A stretch of 28,895 bases of DNA. Source: UBA4459 sp036351335. Its GTDB lineage: Bacteria > Bacteroidota > Bacteroidia > Bacteroidales > F082. How positions within the stretch are numbered: the first letter of the stretch is position 1; each line of letters starts with the position of its first letter. Where the stretch lies: NCBI GenBank assembly GCA_036351335.1, contig JAZBOW010000273.1, positions 1 through 28,895 of the forward strand, in the 5' to 3' direction. Both the position numbers and the translations under genes were made by a program. Positions 1 to 9,115 of this stretch are shown here, piece after piece. The notes beneath the pieces are model-generated. The model was not told the origin of the DNA and searched no databases. It saw only the letters and a list, made by a program, of their open reading frames with translations.

Positions 1-26
1 GCGTTTTTTAATAAGTTTTATGTTTC

Positions 27-98
27 GCATGGAGCATGGTGCATGGTGTTCGATATCGTTCTTCCATACTCCATACTCCATGCTCTCTGCTCCATGCT
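27..98. repeat. Inverted arms of 7-nt phased CATGG repeats
   Basis: The left arm has GCATGG starting at 27, 34 and 41. The right arm has CCATRCT-like units starting at 64, 71, 78, 85 and 92, so both arms are exactly 7-nt phased and are complementary in sense. The element sits immediately 3' of the minus-strand gene ending at 97 and touches its stop codon. A related element occurs at 9116-9198. It could fold into a hairpin and act as a transcript end, but no clean stem with a T-run is visible. Confidence 0.75.
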
Positions 99-1308
99 AT
101 TTTACAATTATTTTTTTCGTTACACTTTTATTCTCAGTACTCAGCCTGCAGCCATACACGCCGCTTGCCAGATTACTTACATCCACTTCAATTTCTTCAG
201 TTCCAGCAGGAAAATGTTTTTCAAGGAGTTTTCTGCCATGCAAATCATAGATTTCCACAACTGTGGATTGTTGACTGAATACTGTCGATTGAAGACCCAT
301 ACGGGCAAGCTTGACGACTGAACTTGCTGGATTGGGAAAAATCTCGAATGGCACTGCTTCAACGCCATTACTCATGCCTGAAATTATACCATATTTTAAA
401 ACAACATCGTTTCCAACAACATAACCATTGTGAGGAGATATAAAGTAGATGGCTCTCAGTTCTTTTCCTTCAGTCTGGATTGTTAATTCCTGGGTCCAGT
501 TTAAACCACCATCAACCGTATGTAAAAGCACTCCTGAGCCAGCAGCCCATCCTATCATAGAATCTATAAAGAATACATCATTCAAATTTGAAGTAGTATT
601 GCTAGTTTGAGGCAACCAGCTTAAACCATCTATAGTTTTGAATAATTTCCCATGGGAGCCTACAACCCAACCAGTGCTATTATCTGTAAAGAATATAGAA
701 TTGTAAAGGAAGCCATTGTCGAAAAATTGAAGGTTATCCCAAGAACCACTGAGATAGCGTCTTATAATATTTTGCCCGCATAATTTCCCTTCACTTGTAT
801 CTACAGGAAAAGATATGGATTGCAAACTTGAAACAATTCCAGCAGGTGAAATATCAGCAATATCAAAAGCAGTATTTGAAAAAGAGTATACTTTCCCATT
901 TTCACCACATGTATAACCAGTACTGGAAGATGGTGGGAAATGAACTGAATTCAGAGTACCTCCAGGATCGTGAAGCAAATACCAGTTAGTTCCTCCATCA
1001 TCTGTTTTTAGAATTTTACCATTGAAAGTGACAACATAACCATCCTGGTTATTTTTCATAAAAACTGATGAAGATATCCCTGAATTTTCGGGTAGTGTCT
1101 GGATTTGAAAGGTCTCACCGCCATCTGGTGTGTATATTAAGCCATCATTCCAGCCGGTAATCCAAATTTCATCGCCAATAACATGAACATCGTTATAGTT
1201 AGAATATTCAGGCAGGTTTGCGCTAATGTCGGTCCAGCCGTATTGCTGTGGAAAGACAAAAGTGTAAAGGCAAAAGGAAAAAGTGAAGAGTAGTGTTAGT
1301 TTTTTCAT
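97..1308 (-). CDS. Secreted Ycf48-like beta-propeller with T9SS type A sorting domain
   Basis: 403 aa. Residues 1-20 form a signal peptide. Residues ~25-320 hold about seven repeats of the type GW.VG..GKLFKT.DGG.NW, as in Ycf48/BNR-like propellers; seven copies fit one seven-bladed propeller. Residues ~325-403 are a T9SS CTD with FPNPA, an EIYDLHGRKLLE strand, SGVYGC and the terminal KSVTKKIIVK. The family is structural; the ligand is unknown and the protein is presumably exported and surface-attached or released. It is the last gene of the cargo array visible here. The start ATG at 1308 begins the usual MKKLTLL leader. Two tracts in this gene have 7-nt phasing (signal peptide and CTD). Confidence 0.9.
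   Translation of the reverse strand: MKKLTLLFTFSFCLYTFVFPQQYGWTDISANLPEYSNYNDVHVIGDEIWITGWNDGLIYTPDGGETFQIQTLPENSGISSSVFMKNNQDGYVVTFNGKILKTDDGGTNWYLLHDPGGTLNSVHFPPSSSTGYTCGENGKVYSFSNTAFDIADISPAGIVSSLQSISFPVDTSEGKLCGQNIIRRYLSGSWDNLQFFDNGFLYNSIFFTDNSTGWVVGSHGKLFKTIDGLSWLPQTSNTTSNLNDVFFIDSMIGWAAGSGVLLHTVDGGLNWTQELTIQTEGKELRAIYFISPHNGYVVGNDVVLKYGIISGMSNGVEAVPFEIFPNPASSVVKLARMGLQSTVFSQQSTVVEIYDLHGRKLLEKHFPAGTEEIEVDVSNLASGVYGCRLSTENKSVTKKIIVK
259..298 (-). repeat. 7-nt phased GACTG tract inside a CTD coding region
   Basis: On the plus strand, GACTG-like pentamers start at 259, 266, 273, 280, 287 and 294 (six units, exact 7-nt steps, consensus NNGACTG). The tract is translated in the minus-strand gene as the serine/glutamine/valine-rich part of the CTD before EIYDLHG. 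Matching tracts lie at 7617-7656 and 11158-11204. Confidence 0.8.
1252..1293 (-). repeat. 7-nt phased AAAG tract inside a signal peptide coding region
   Basis: On the plus strand, the G of AAAG-like units falls at 1255, 1262, 1269, 1276, 1283 and 1290, six exact 7-nt steps. On the coding strand this gives the CTTT/TTTTGCC-rich codons of the hydrophobic signal core. The same phasing appears in three other signal peptides of the array. Confidence 0.7.
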
Positions 1309-1322
1309 GGTCGTTATTTATT

Positions 1323-1419
1323 TGTCATCCTGAGGGAAGCGAAGCGACGAAGGATCTCCGCTTGTGTATTATGTGTATTGGTGCAAAGAGGAGATTCTTC
1401 GCTGTCGCTCAGAATGACA
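1323..1419. repeat. Dispersed inverted repeat, TGTCATCCTGAG type
   Basis: The left arm begins TGTCATCCTGAG and runs through GAAGGATCTCC to ~1359. The right arm (~1388-1419) reads GAGATTCTTCGC to CAGAATGACA, an imperfect reverse complement. The loop is ~28 bp. From memory, elements of this type are common between genes in Bacteroidota chromosomes. It nearly fills the gap between the genes ending at 1427 and starting at 1308 and may form a stem-loop in their transcript. Confidence 0.85.
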
Positions 1420-1426
1420 AGTGTTT

Positions 1427-2500
1427 TCATTTTTGAATGATTAATTTCTTTGTTGCATTACCTTTTTCTGATATTATCATGCAGAAATAAATCCCACTTT
1501 CCAAATTGCCTACATCCACTTCAATTTCTTTCGTGCCTTTCGAGAAGTGTTTTTCGAGTAGTTTTCTGCCATTCAAATCGTAAATCTCCAAAACAACAGA
1601 CTGCTGACAGGCCCCGAAAGCTTTTGATGGTAGTTGAAGATTGACAATTGAGCTAGCAGGATTTGGATAAAGCAGGGCTTTTTCATTGCCTGGTTTTTCT
1701 TCCATTCCAACGAAAATACCGGAAGGAATTAAAACAGGATTTCCTTCTGAATCTGCATGGTTGCCATAAAATGAGAGATCGCGAAAATCATCTGAACCGG
1801 CATTTCCTGTTCCCAGGTCTTCAAACTCATCAAACCTGTAATAAGCCACAAGTCCGCTATCTGCTGATTGATAGTATTCAGAAGAAAGTGTGTCATACAT
1901 CATCTGTTGAACCTGGGTAATTGAAAGTGCTTTATTCCAGATGCTCAGTTCGTCAAGAATACCCTGGATGGTTGAACCAAAGCTACTATTCGCAATATAA
2001 ACTACATTTTCATTTTCAATAGTCGGCCAGTTTCCCAAATTGTACATATGTGTAAACTCAACTTCCTGTCCATCAATATAGATAACAACACCGTTTTGAA
2101 TTTTGTCGGCAACTATCACATAATGATGCCAGTATCCATCAATATATTCATCTGGAGTATAGCCGCTTCTTTCAGTAATGCCAGCATCCTCAATATAATT
2201 AACACGAATACGTTTTCCCAATTCAGGATTATGAGGATCTATATTCCCAAAGCCGAAAGCATACATGGTAAATCCGGGTTCAGGAAATCGTTTCATAACT
2301 ACAGGAGCCATTTGAGGTATATCGGCAGCATTAAGCCAGAATGCAACACTCCAGCTACCGTCCATCGGATTGAGGCTGGGGTGATGCTGCACAACTGCAT
2401 AATCGTCGATACCATCCAGGTCAACCGCATTTCCAAAGGTTTGCCCAAAGAGGGGGTGAAGCGTACTGACAATTATTAGGAAAAGTATAATTCGTTTCAT
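1427..2500 (-). CDS. Secreted LamG-like domain protein with T9SS type A sorting domain
   Basis: 357 aa. Signal peptide at 1-19 (cleavage after HPLFG). Residues ~22-210 resemble a LamG/concanavalin A-like jelly roll: NAVDLDGIDDYAVV at the start, then SWSVAFWLNA, a YIDGQEV turn, and GILDELSIWNKALS near the end, which is the family's hallmark ending. Such domains bind carbohydrate or protein ligands, often with Ca2+. Residues ~275-357 are a CTD (LYPNPASS, LEIYDLNGRKLLEKHF, terminal KKLIIQK). It is a member of the cargo array, 11 bp from the next gene upstream. A decayed part of the phased tract is visible at 1632-1650. The ligand cannot be told. Confidence 0.88.
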   Translation of the reverse strand: MKRIILFLIIVSTLHPLFGQTFGNAVDLDGIDDYAVVQHHPSLNPMDGSWSVAFWLNAADIPQMAPVVMKRFPEPGFTMYAFGFGNIDPHNPELGKRIRVNYIEDAGITERSGYTPDEYIDGYWHHYVIVADKIQNGVVIYIDGQEVEFTHMYNLGNWPTIENENVVYIANSSFGSTIQGILDELSIWNKALSITQVQQMMYDTLSSEYYQSADSGLVAYYRFDEFEDLGTGNAGSDDFRDLSFYGNHADSEGNPVLIPSGIFVGMEEKPGNEKALLYPNPASSIVNLQLPSKAFGACQQSVVLEIYDLNGRKLLEKHFSKGTKEIEVDVGNLESGIYFCMIISEKGNATKKLIIQK

Positions 2501-2511
2501 TTTTTTAAATT

Positions 2512-3492
2512 TTAATGTTTAATAATTACTTTTTTTGTAATCAGTTTACCGTTAACTATTATTTGTGCAAAGTACATTCCACCAGGCAGATAGCTGATAT
2601 CGATCGTGTGCTTATTGCTTCGTATTTCTGTTTGCAATACAACTTTTCCTAATCTGTCAAATATATTTATTGTATTTAAAGTGTGTGAGGGAGAGGTTAA
2701 CTGAAACGTAAGCGATGTGCTTGCAGGGTTTGGATACAAATGCACAAGATTTTTTTTGGTATCCTTAATTCTTGTAGGACCCAATGAAGCTAAATAGAAG
2801 TGATAAGAAGTAAAGTGAGTTTCCTGAAGATTCTCGTAAACAATGGTTAGCGATTTGAGTGGAATATCAGGCATAAAAAAGCCAGTTGCAGCTTCACTGT
2901 CATCCAACCCGCCAATTACCAGGTTGTTGTAAACCAGGTAGTCTGTAGGGGTATCAGAACCAAGGAGCGCAGCATGAGAAGCATCCCATTTAGGGATGTT
3001 TACTCCGAAATCAACATTATTGGCATCGAAAAGCTCGATGAGCCAACGATCAATATCCTCTATTGGAACTTCATTGTCGAAATTATCAATGGCAGATATC
3101 AGGCAATTTTCTACATCAACATCCACTAAACAAAATCCCCATCCTTCTGTAGGTGTTATTTCATCAAAATTAAGTGTCAGTTGTGATATGGAAACAACAG
3201 GATAGCCCGCCATGCCTTCACCGTTGGGGTAGTTTTGAATCCTGATATTTTCGGCGTAATCCGCCTGTCCAAAGATGTTTTCTAATGTATTACCATCATC
3301 AAATACTTCGTCGTCGCGTATTTGGAGTGCATTGATGGCGCCTATAGCTTCCCAACTAAAATTGGATAATGCAGCAAATGAAAAAGTACCAGTTCCTTCA
3401 TTGGTTCCGGTGATCTCGAAATCGGCGTATTCCTGAGCCGATAAAGTAAAAAGGCAAAAGGAAAAAGTTAAAAGTAAGAGTAAATTTTTCAT
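2512..3492 (-). CDS. Secreted protein of unknown function with T9SS type A sorting domain
   Basis: 326 aa. Signal peptide at 1-19 (MKNLLLLLTFSFCLFTLSAQ). The body (~20-240) is acidic with aromatic beta-type patterns and few cysteines; I recognise no family. It may be a beta-sandwich of the kind often fused to CTDs. Residues ~245-326 are a CTD (LYPNPASTSLTFQL, INIFDRLGKVVLQ, GGMYFAQI, terminal ITKKVIIKH). The CTD is most like that of the gene at 6237-7439 (STSALTFQL, IYDALGKVVFQT), which suggests these two copies share a closer origin. It lies in the array, 11 bp upstream of the LamG gene. Confidence 0.85.
   Translation of the reverse strand: MKNLLLLLTFSFCLFTLSAQEYADFEITGTNEGTGTFSFAALSNFSWEAIGAINALQIRDDEVFDDGNTLENIFGQADYAENIRIQNYPNGEGMAGYPVVSISQLTLNFDEITPTEGWGFCLVDVDVENCLISAIDNFDNEVPIEDIDRWLIELFDANNVDFGVNIPKWDASHAALLGSDTPTDYLVYNNLVIGGLDDSEAATGFFMPDIPLKSLTIVYENLQETHFTSYHFYLASLGPTRIKDTKKNLVHLYPNPASTSLTFQLTSPSHTLNTINIFDRLGKVVLQTEIRSNKHTIDISYLPGGMYFAQIIVNGKLITKKVIIKH
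3443..3477 (-). repeat. 7-nt phased AAAG tract inside a signal peptide coding region
   Basis: On the plus strand, AAAG units recur with G at 3446, 3453, 3460, 3467 and 3474. They encode the hydrophobic core of the signal peptide of the gene at 2512-3492. Confidence 0.7.
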
Positions 3493-3527
3493 GGTTTTAT
3501 TTTTATAAAGGTTTAAGATTTGATTGC

Positions 3528-3605
3528 TTATTGAAAGATTAGTTTTTTAATTACACTTTGATTTTCAGCACACATTTTGCAGTTATGCACGCCACTCTGT
3601 AAACG
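3528..3605 (-). pseudogene. Orphan tail of a T9SS sorting domain
   Basis: Read on the minus strand from 3605, this 78-nt stretch encodes 25 residues and a stop, containing LQSGVHNC, CAENQSVIKKLI and FQ. That aligns with the last residues of the neighbouring CTDs (SGVYGCRLSTENKSVTKKII). It has no start codon and begins 1 nt after the stop codon of the gene ending at 3607, in a different frame. It is either the last scrap of a lost gene or the original tail of the upstream gene left behind after its CTD was replaced. Confidence 0.8.
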
Positions 3606-3606
3606 G

Positions 3607-6177
3607 CTATTTAATCTTTACCATCTTCATGGTTTTAGTGCGATTTTTTGTTGTTAAGCAACAGAAATAGATACCGTTTGGTAAATCTTGTGCATTAAAC
3701 TCAACTTTATAGTTACCGGGGGATTGTTTTAGGTTTAGCAGTGTGGTAACTTCATTACCGTTTAAATCAAGTACTTTCAGGTTTACATCACTAATCAAGT
3801 TCAACTCGTAACTTATAACTGTTAAACTCTTAAAAGGGTTGGGATAGTTTTGGCTTAAAGTAAAAGCTTCAGAAATGTTTGAGTAGAAATCATCTACACC
3901 AATATACAATCCAAGATATGTTCCCCAGATTCGGTCAGCATTGTAGCTTATATTGTTGTATTCTGTTGCAAATCCCTGATAAGTAACCAAAACCTGATCT
4001 TCGGGTCCGTGAACAAGTGAAGGATACGTCTGCATTCCAAACTGATCTGATATTGTGTAAGTATCTGTAATATTTCCTGAAAGATCAATCTCTGTAGCTT
4101 TTAGATTCATTTCATCACCCTTATCAAACCAGGCAATAATGTATTGGTCTCCATCAAAGACCACATCGGGTACCTGCTGGTAATCGGGTTCAGTTGTGAT
4201 AGGAATGCCAGATGCATCTAAAATAGTACCGTCGGTTGAAACTCTTGCGCCATAAATGTCATCTTCTAAAACAGCATTCCGGTTATCCATCCATACCACA
4301 AAAAAGTTTGTACCATCAAATGCAACGTCAGGGCCATCCTGGTTATTTGGTGCTGAAGATATCACAAATCCTCCCGGGTCTATTATGGTTCCATCCGGGC
4401 TAACTCTTCCCCCATATACATCGTAGGGATTGCTGCCACCACTATCCTTTGCCCAAACAACAAGATATGAATCACTTCCAAACGTTACGCCTATCCCTCC
4501 ATTTCCACAATTGGCACCGGAATATATTTGAAAGCCATCGGGCTCAAGAACAGCTCCTGATTGATCAATCCTGGCTCCCCGGATTTCTTTTTGGCTTGAG
4601 CGGTAATCCCGCCACACTACAAGTGATTGCGAACCATTGGAGGATATGGAGGGACTTGATTGCGTCCCAGAGTAAGTGCATATCTGAATTCCTGAAGGGT
4701 CCAGAATAGCACCTTGGGTTGAGACCCGGGTTCCATATATGTCCGAACCTTCTCTTTCATCTGCCCAAACAACCAAATAATTTGAGCCATCATAGGAAAC
4801 AGACGGATACCTTTGATTTCCGGGTGTAATTGAAAGCTGAAAAACGCCCGGAGAAATAATATTTCCCACTTGATTGATAAGTGCTGCATAAATTTTTAGC
4901 GTATCGGTGTTTCTATTATCTTGCCAGGCTACGAGGTAATTAACTCCATCGAAGGCACAACCCGGATATGTCTGTTTATTTGCTGATGCTGAAAGTAATA
5001 ATCCATCTGTATCCAATAGCGTTCCGTTTGTCGATACTCTTGCGCCGTAAATATCTGCACCATAACCGCCGTTTCGTTCATCCATCCAGGCAATAAAAAA
5101 ATTGCCGTTACCGTAGCCAATTGCCGGAAAGCTCTCATCATAAAACTGCACTGAAATATCAATCCCATCGGGGTCTAATAAAGTGCCCGAAGTTGTGATC
5201 CTGGCCGCTCTTATATCGGCAGTGTAGTCATACCAGGTAATTAAATAGTTCGTTCCGTCAAATTCTAATCGATTGTAGTAGCCATCAATATTAGGTGGTG
5301 AGACCACAATTCCACCGGGATCCAGAATATTTCCAGACGAACTAATTCGTGTTCCAAGAATTTCATATGTTCCTCCCCAGATGACAAACCAGTTAACCCC
5401 ATCGTAATCAACATCACCCCAGTATTGATCTTCCGGTCCATCTTTTATTACAAAGCCATCCGTATCCAGGACAGTACCATTAAATCCGACTCTACCCCCA
5501 TAGTAATCTGCTGCAGGATCGATACGGTAGTCTTCCCACACAACAATATAACTGCTCGCTCCCGCACTTACTCTCGGATATTCCTGATCACTTGCAGCAT
5601 TGCAAATAGCAATTCCATTCGGATCCAATACGTTTCCTGATTGGTCAATTCTTGCACCGTAGATATCAGCACTACCATTGCGGTAATCACTCCAAACCAC
5701 AAAATAGTTGGTTCCATCAAAAGTGACTTCTTGTCCCCATTCATCACCACCGATGGTAGATATTACTATTTCATCACCGATCAATTCACCCTCTGATGAA
5801 AAGCGCGCGCCGAAAATATCATCCTCCCCATTCCTGTCATCACGCCAGGTAACAAAAAAATTTGTCCCATCGAATACTACTGTTGGTTCATTCTTATTTC
5901 CCGGCGATTCAAGTAATAGTTTTCCTGCGGGATTTAAGATATTTCCTTCCTGGTCAATAAAAGTTCCCATCAACACAGAAGAAACTGCGGTGCGATTATC
6001 TGCCCAGACTGTAAAATAATCAGTTCCATTAAATGCCACTGACGGAACACCCTGATAGTTTGATTCGGGCATTATGATTGGCGATTGATCAAGCATAAAA
6101 TTGTTGTTTTGCGCAGATGCAATGTTGAAAAAGAGCAACATAGAAAAAGGGATAATTAAAATCATACTTTTTTTCAT
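3607..6177 (-). CDS. Secreted 14-repeat double beta-propeller with T9SS sorting domain
   Basis: 856 aa. Signal peptide at 1-22 (ends IASAQ). Residues ~43-765 hold about 14 repeats of 45-60 residues with the pattern VAFDGTNFFVVWMDNRN, then DIYGARVS..G.ILD..G. Fourteen copies would make two seven-bladed propellers. Residues ~770-856 are a CTD of a different subclass from most neighbours (LSQNYPNPF, VLDLNGNEVTTLL, NGIYFCCL, terminal KMVKIK), like that of the gene at 12927. No catalytic motif is seen. It belongs to the cargo array. An orphan tail of the other CTD subclass follows its stop codon, which hints at CTD exchange. Confidence 0.88.
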   Translation of the reverse strand: MKKSMILIIPFSMLLFFNIASAQNNNFMLDQSPIIMPESNYQGVPSVAFNGTDYFTVWADNRTAVSSVLMGTFIDQEGNILNPAGKLLLESPGNKNEPTVVFDGTNFFVTWRDDRNGEDDIFGARFSSEGELIGDEIVISTIGGDEWGQEVTFDGTNYFVVWSDYRNGSADIYGARIDQSGNVLDPNGIAICNAASDQEYPRVSAGASSYIVVWEDYRIDPAADYYGGRVGFNGTVLDTDGFVIKDGPEDQYWGDVDYDGVNWFVIWGGTYEILGTRISSSGNILDPGGIVVSPPNIDGYYNRLEFDGTNYLITWYDYTADIRAARITTSGTLLDPDGIDISVQFYDESFPAIGYGNGNFFIAWMDERNGGYGADIYGARVSTNGTLLDTDGLLLSASANKQTYPGCAFDGVNYLVAWQDNRNTDTLKIYAALINQVGNIISPGVFQLSITPGNQRYPSVSYDGSNYLVVWADEREGSDIYGTRVSTQGAILDPSGIQICTYSGTQSSPSISSNGSQSLVVWRDYRSSQKEIRGARIDQSGAVLEPDGFQIYSGANCGNGGIGVTFGSDSYLVVWAKDSGGSNPYDVYGGRVSPDGTIIDPGGFVISSAPNNQDGPDVAFDGTNFFVVWMDNRNAVLEDDIYGARVSTDGTILDASGIPITTEPDYQQVPDVVFDGDQYIIAWFDKGDEMNLKATEIDLSGNITDTYTISDQFGMQTYPSLVHGPEDQVLVTYQGFATEYNNISYNADRIWGTYLGLYIGVDDFYSNISEAFTLSQNYPNPFKSLTVISYELNLISDVNLKVLDLNGNEVTTLLNLKQSPGNYKVEFNAQDLPNGIYFCCLTTKNRTKTMKMVKIK

Positions 6178-6236
6178 TTCGAATAGATTTTAGTGTTAAT
6201 AATCAATTTATTAGCTGCCTTTTGTTTCCACTATTT

Positions 6237-7439
6237 TTATTTTTGAATGATGAGTTTTTTTGTGATCAATTGATCGTTGGCTGGCATTTGAACAAAGTAG
6301 ATTCCGTCCGGCAAGTGACTGATGTCAATCGTTAACTTGTCGCTTAATAATTCAGTCTGGAAAACAACTTTACCTAAGGCGTCATATATGTGTATATTTC
6401 CTGATTGTTGTTGCGTGTTAGTAGATAATTGAAAAGTAAGTGCAGAACTGGTGGGGTTTGGGAATATATTAAGCCATATATTTTCAGTGAATTCATCAGT
6501 TCCTGTGGGTAGACCGGTACCTAAAATTACACCATTGTCCCCTGAAACATATCCCTGCCAGGGTCCGATAAAGTTTATACAACTCAAATCGCTTGTAGTA
6601 CCAGTGATTTCCTCAGTCCATGTTAGTGCTCCGGTAATGGTTTTCAAAAGGGTGCCATTGTTACCGGCTATCCACCCGTTCATGCCACTGGTAAAAGTTA
6701 CAAAACGAAATGCATCATGGGTGCCAATGTCATAATCCATCCAATTCATGCCGGTATCTTGCGACCAGTAAAAAACCCCGTTACCGGCCCCATCTTCCCC
6801 AACAATAAAACCATTGTTGAGTATGGTGAAATGAACACAGTACAAATCATCTTCTTCGGCAATGTTATATGACAGCCAGTTGTTTCCACCATCTGTTGTT
6901 TTCAATACAGTGCCGTTGTTTCCTACCGCAAAACCGGTATTCTGATCCAACATGGTCATACTATTTAGTCTTTCTGTAGTTGGGGTGCTTTGTAAAGACC
7001 AGTTAGCACCTTGATCAGTGGTATGTAACATAATTCCATCAGATCCGCATGCCCATCCGTTGTTTATGTCAGTAAACACAATACAACGCAAGTCGCTTGT
7101 AGCACCTGAAGTCTGCTCAGACCAGGATTGTCCACCATTTGCAGTATTAATGATTATTCCTTCAGATGATGAACCGCCAACTGCCCATCCATTGTTTTCA
7201 TCTACAAAGAAAACTGTTTGAAAAAAAGTGCCAACCGGACTGTCCTGGATATCCCAGTTAAGCCCGCCGTCTTCAGTATGAATAATTGTTCCATCGGAGC
7301 CAACTGCCCAACCATTATTTACATCAGGGAAATTTACTGATTTTAACCAGTTCGTGGTTCCAGTTTCCAGGGTTATCCATTGGGCAGATAATGTTGCTGA
7401 AAAAATGACAAATAAAAAAAGTAGTGTTTCTGTTTTCAT
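6237..7439 (-). CDS. Secreted Ycf48-like seven-bladed propeller with T9SS type A sorting domain
   Basis: 400 aa. Signal peptide at 1-19 (ends ATLSAQ). Residues ~20-310 show seven clear repeats, for example NNGWAVGSDGTIIHTEDGG and NTGFAVGNNGTVLKTTDGG, each ending in a NW or SW. These are Ycf48/BNR-type blades. Residues ~320-400 are a CTD (NIFPNPTSSALTFQL, IYDALGKVVFQT, DGIYFVQM, terminal ITKKLIIQK). It is the most regular propeller of the array and is about the same length as the gene at 97-1308. Only 5 bp separate its start from the stop of the upstream gene, so co-transcription is likely. The ligand is unknown. Confidence 0.9.
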   Translation of the reverse strand: MKTETLLFLFVIFSATLSAQWITLETGTTNWLKSVNFPDVNNGWAVGSDGTIIHTEDGGLNWDIQDSPVGTFFQTVFFVDENNGWAVGGSSSEGIIINTANGGQSWSEQTSGATSDLRCIVFTDINNGWACGSDGIMLHTTDQGANWSLQSTPTTERLNSMTMLDQNTGFAVGNNGTVLKTTDGGNNWLSYNIAEEDDLYCVHFTILNNGFIVGEDGAGNGVFYWSQDTGMNWMDYDIGTHDAFRFVTFTSGMNGWIAGNNGTLLKTITGALTWTEEITGTTSDLSCINFIGPWQGYVSGDNGVILGTGLPTGTDEFTENIWLNIFPNPTSSALTFQLSTNTQQQSGNIHIYDALGKVVFQTELLSDKLTIDISHLPDGIYFVQMPANDQLITKKLIIQK

Positions 7440-7444
7440 GGCTT

Positions 7445-9100
7445 TTATTTTTGAATGATTAGTTTTTTTGTTATGCTTTTATTTTCTGTTCGTATGCTGC
7501 ACATATACATCCCACTAGGCAATCCACTTACATCTATTTGCACTGTTTCACTTGCAGGTAAGTTTTTATTTTCAATGAGTTTCCTGCCGTTCAAATCATG
7601 TATTTCCAAAACCGATAATTGTTGACTGTTGACTGCGAACTGAAGGTTGACGACTTTATTTGCCGGATTAGGAAATAGTTTAAATGTTAAGTCTTCAGTG
7701 AATACGTCTTCTACACCACTGTTCTCAGCATAAATGAAATTTAACCCCCAGGTTATTAGTGCACCGGTGTTGCCTTCAGCACCGTCATAAATACTCAGCG
7801 TCCAAATTCCATCCGGATCAGTTGTGAGGAACGCGGACAAAGGGTTTTCAGCCAGGAAAATACCCAAAAATGGAGCAATTCCATTGGCAACGCTGTCAAT
7901 ACCTCTGTCTGATAGTTTGGTGTTTATAAAATTATCCCCATCACCACCGGCATGGGAAATAATAGTTTCGGTGATTCCATTGTGCGTTAAAGTAAATTCC
8001 AGGTCGCCATCGGATGTATGCAAAACGGAGTCGAGCATAACTTCAATACCCATCAATGACAAACTTCTGCTATGGTGTTTGCTTATACTTACAACAATTT
8101 CATCTTCAGTAGTTTGAAAATCGTTAATAGGTTTATTGATGTCAGCATTTAAAACCATAATTTCTTCACTTCCTGCAGGCAGGTAGGTATAAACCTGGCT
8201 GAAAACGGGTTTCCATCGATCTTCTTCATCATCCCAGGACTTAGCTACAAATGAGGTCATATAATCATCATCGTTATAGTAATAAGTCTGCCTAAGCCGC
8301 TCTTCCCAATAGTTTTCTTCATCATCCCAGTATTCTGATACCATCAGAATGAGGTTTCCGGTTTCTATATCGCGGGTAAGAAAATTCCGGGAGAAATCTA
8401 ACCATACAGATTCATCACTATCCCATGTTTCATTAGTCATTTTATAGAGGTCGCCGTTTTGATCATAGTAATATGTCCACCTTGCGGAATTAGCCCAGTT
8501 GCTGCCGTCGCTGCTGTATTTAGTGATGTATTGGTATAAGTTATTATCATTATCATATGTATAGGTGGTTTTTCTATAATTTATATATAATCCATCTTCC
8601 CATTTCTTTGTAAGTTCTTCAATAAGATTATCATTATTCACATTATATGTATAGAGAATTTTTTTACTAGGTATCCACTCTGAAGAATCATATTCAGAAA
8701 CCCTTTTTTCTAGAAGCAAGGCATTGCTATTGTCATAGTAATAGCGATTTCTTTCTATGAATTCTGATCCATCTGCTGATTTCTCAATTATCTCATCCAA
8801 GTTGAAATTTGCATTGTAATAATAGAAATATGTCGTGGTATTTTTCCAACCAGAATTTATTTCTATCCACATGTAATTATATATCCTATCTATCAGCAAC
8901 CATTCTCTGGTTGGAGATATGAATTGTTGTATTTCGTTAGGGAATGCATCCATACCTAGTAAAACAATCATATTCATTTGTTTTAGCGGTATTTGCTGAG
9001 GAACAACCCGATCATGTATAATATCTTTTGCTTCTCTGGTTTGTGAGAATACTGCTGAACACAGCAATAAGATGAAAGTAAATTGTAAAAGTTTTTTCAT
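7445..9100 (-). CDS. Secreted YD-repeat-like and P-domain protein with T9SS type A sorting domain
   Basis: 551 aa from ATG 9100, chosen because MKKLLQFTFILLL is a normal leader; the in-frame extension to 9139 would run into the intergenic repeat. Residues ~75-310 hold tyrosine- and tryptophan-rich repeats (YTYDNDNNL, WTYYYDQNG, W..W followed by R/K) that resemble the YD repeats of wrapping proteins. Residues ~325-455 match the P/Homo B beta-jelly-roll seen beside proprotein convertases and in many secreted bacterial proteins (SLMGIEVMLDSVLHTSDGDL, APFLGIFLAENPLSAF, GIWTLSIYDGAEGNTG). No protease domain is present. Residues ~470-551 are a CTD. It is a paralogue of the upstream gene 9197-10813. 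Confidence 0.88.
   Translation of the reverse strand: MKKLLQFTFILLLCSAVFSQTREAKDIIHDRVVPQQIPLKQMNMIVLLGMDAFPNEIQQFISPTREWLLIDRIYNYMWIEINSGWKNTTTYFYYYNANFNLDEIIEKSADGSEFIERNRYYYDNSNALLLEKRVSEYDSSEWIPSKKILYTYNVNNDNLIEELTKKWEDGLYINYRKTTYTYDNDNNLYQYITKYSSDGSNWANSARWTYYYDQNGDLYKMTNETWDSDESVWLDFSRNFLTRDIETGNLILMVSEYWDDEENYWEERLRQTYYYNDDDYMTSFVAKSWDDEEDRWKPVFSQVYTYLPAGSEEIMVLNADINKPINDFQTTEDEIVVSISKHHSRSLSLMGIEVMLDSVLHTSDGDLEFTLTHNGITETIISHAGGDGDNFINTKLSDRGIDSVANGIAPFLGIFLAENPLSAFLTTDPDGIWTLSIYDGAEGNTGALITWGLNFIYAENSGVEDVFTEDLTFKLFPNPANKVVNLQFAVNSQQLSVLEIHDLNGRKLIENKNLPASETVQIDVSGLPSGMYMCSIRTENKSITKKLIIQK
7617..7656 (-). repeat. 7-nt phased GACTG tract inside a CTD coding region
   Basis: On the plus strand, GACTG-like pentamers start at 7617, 7624, 7631, 7638, 7645 and 7652, exact 7-nt steps. 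The tract encodes the LQFAVNSQQLSV part of the CTD in the gene at 7445-9100. Confidence 0.8.
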
Positions 9101-9115
9101 GGTTTTTGTTTTTGT

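Noticed and set aside
1323..1419. CRISPR array or phage attachment site
   Set aside because: There is one inverted pair only, no spaced direct repeats, no integrase and no tRNA nearby.
8172..8188. Further in-frame palindrome (CCTGCAGGCAGG) in the gene at 7445-9100
   Set aside because: Its codons (LPAGSEE) align with the paralogue without extra residues, so there is no sign of insertion.
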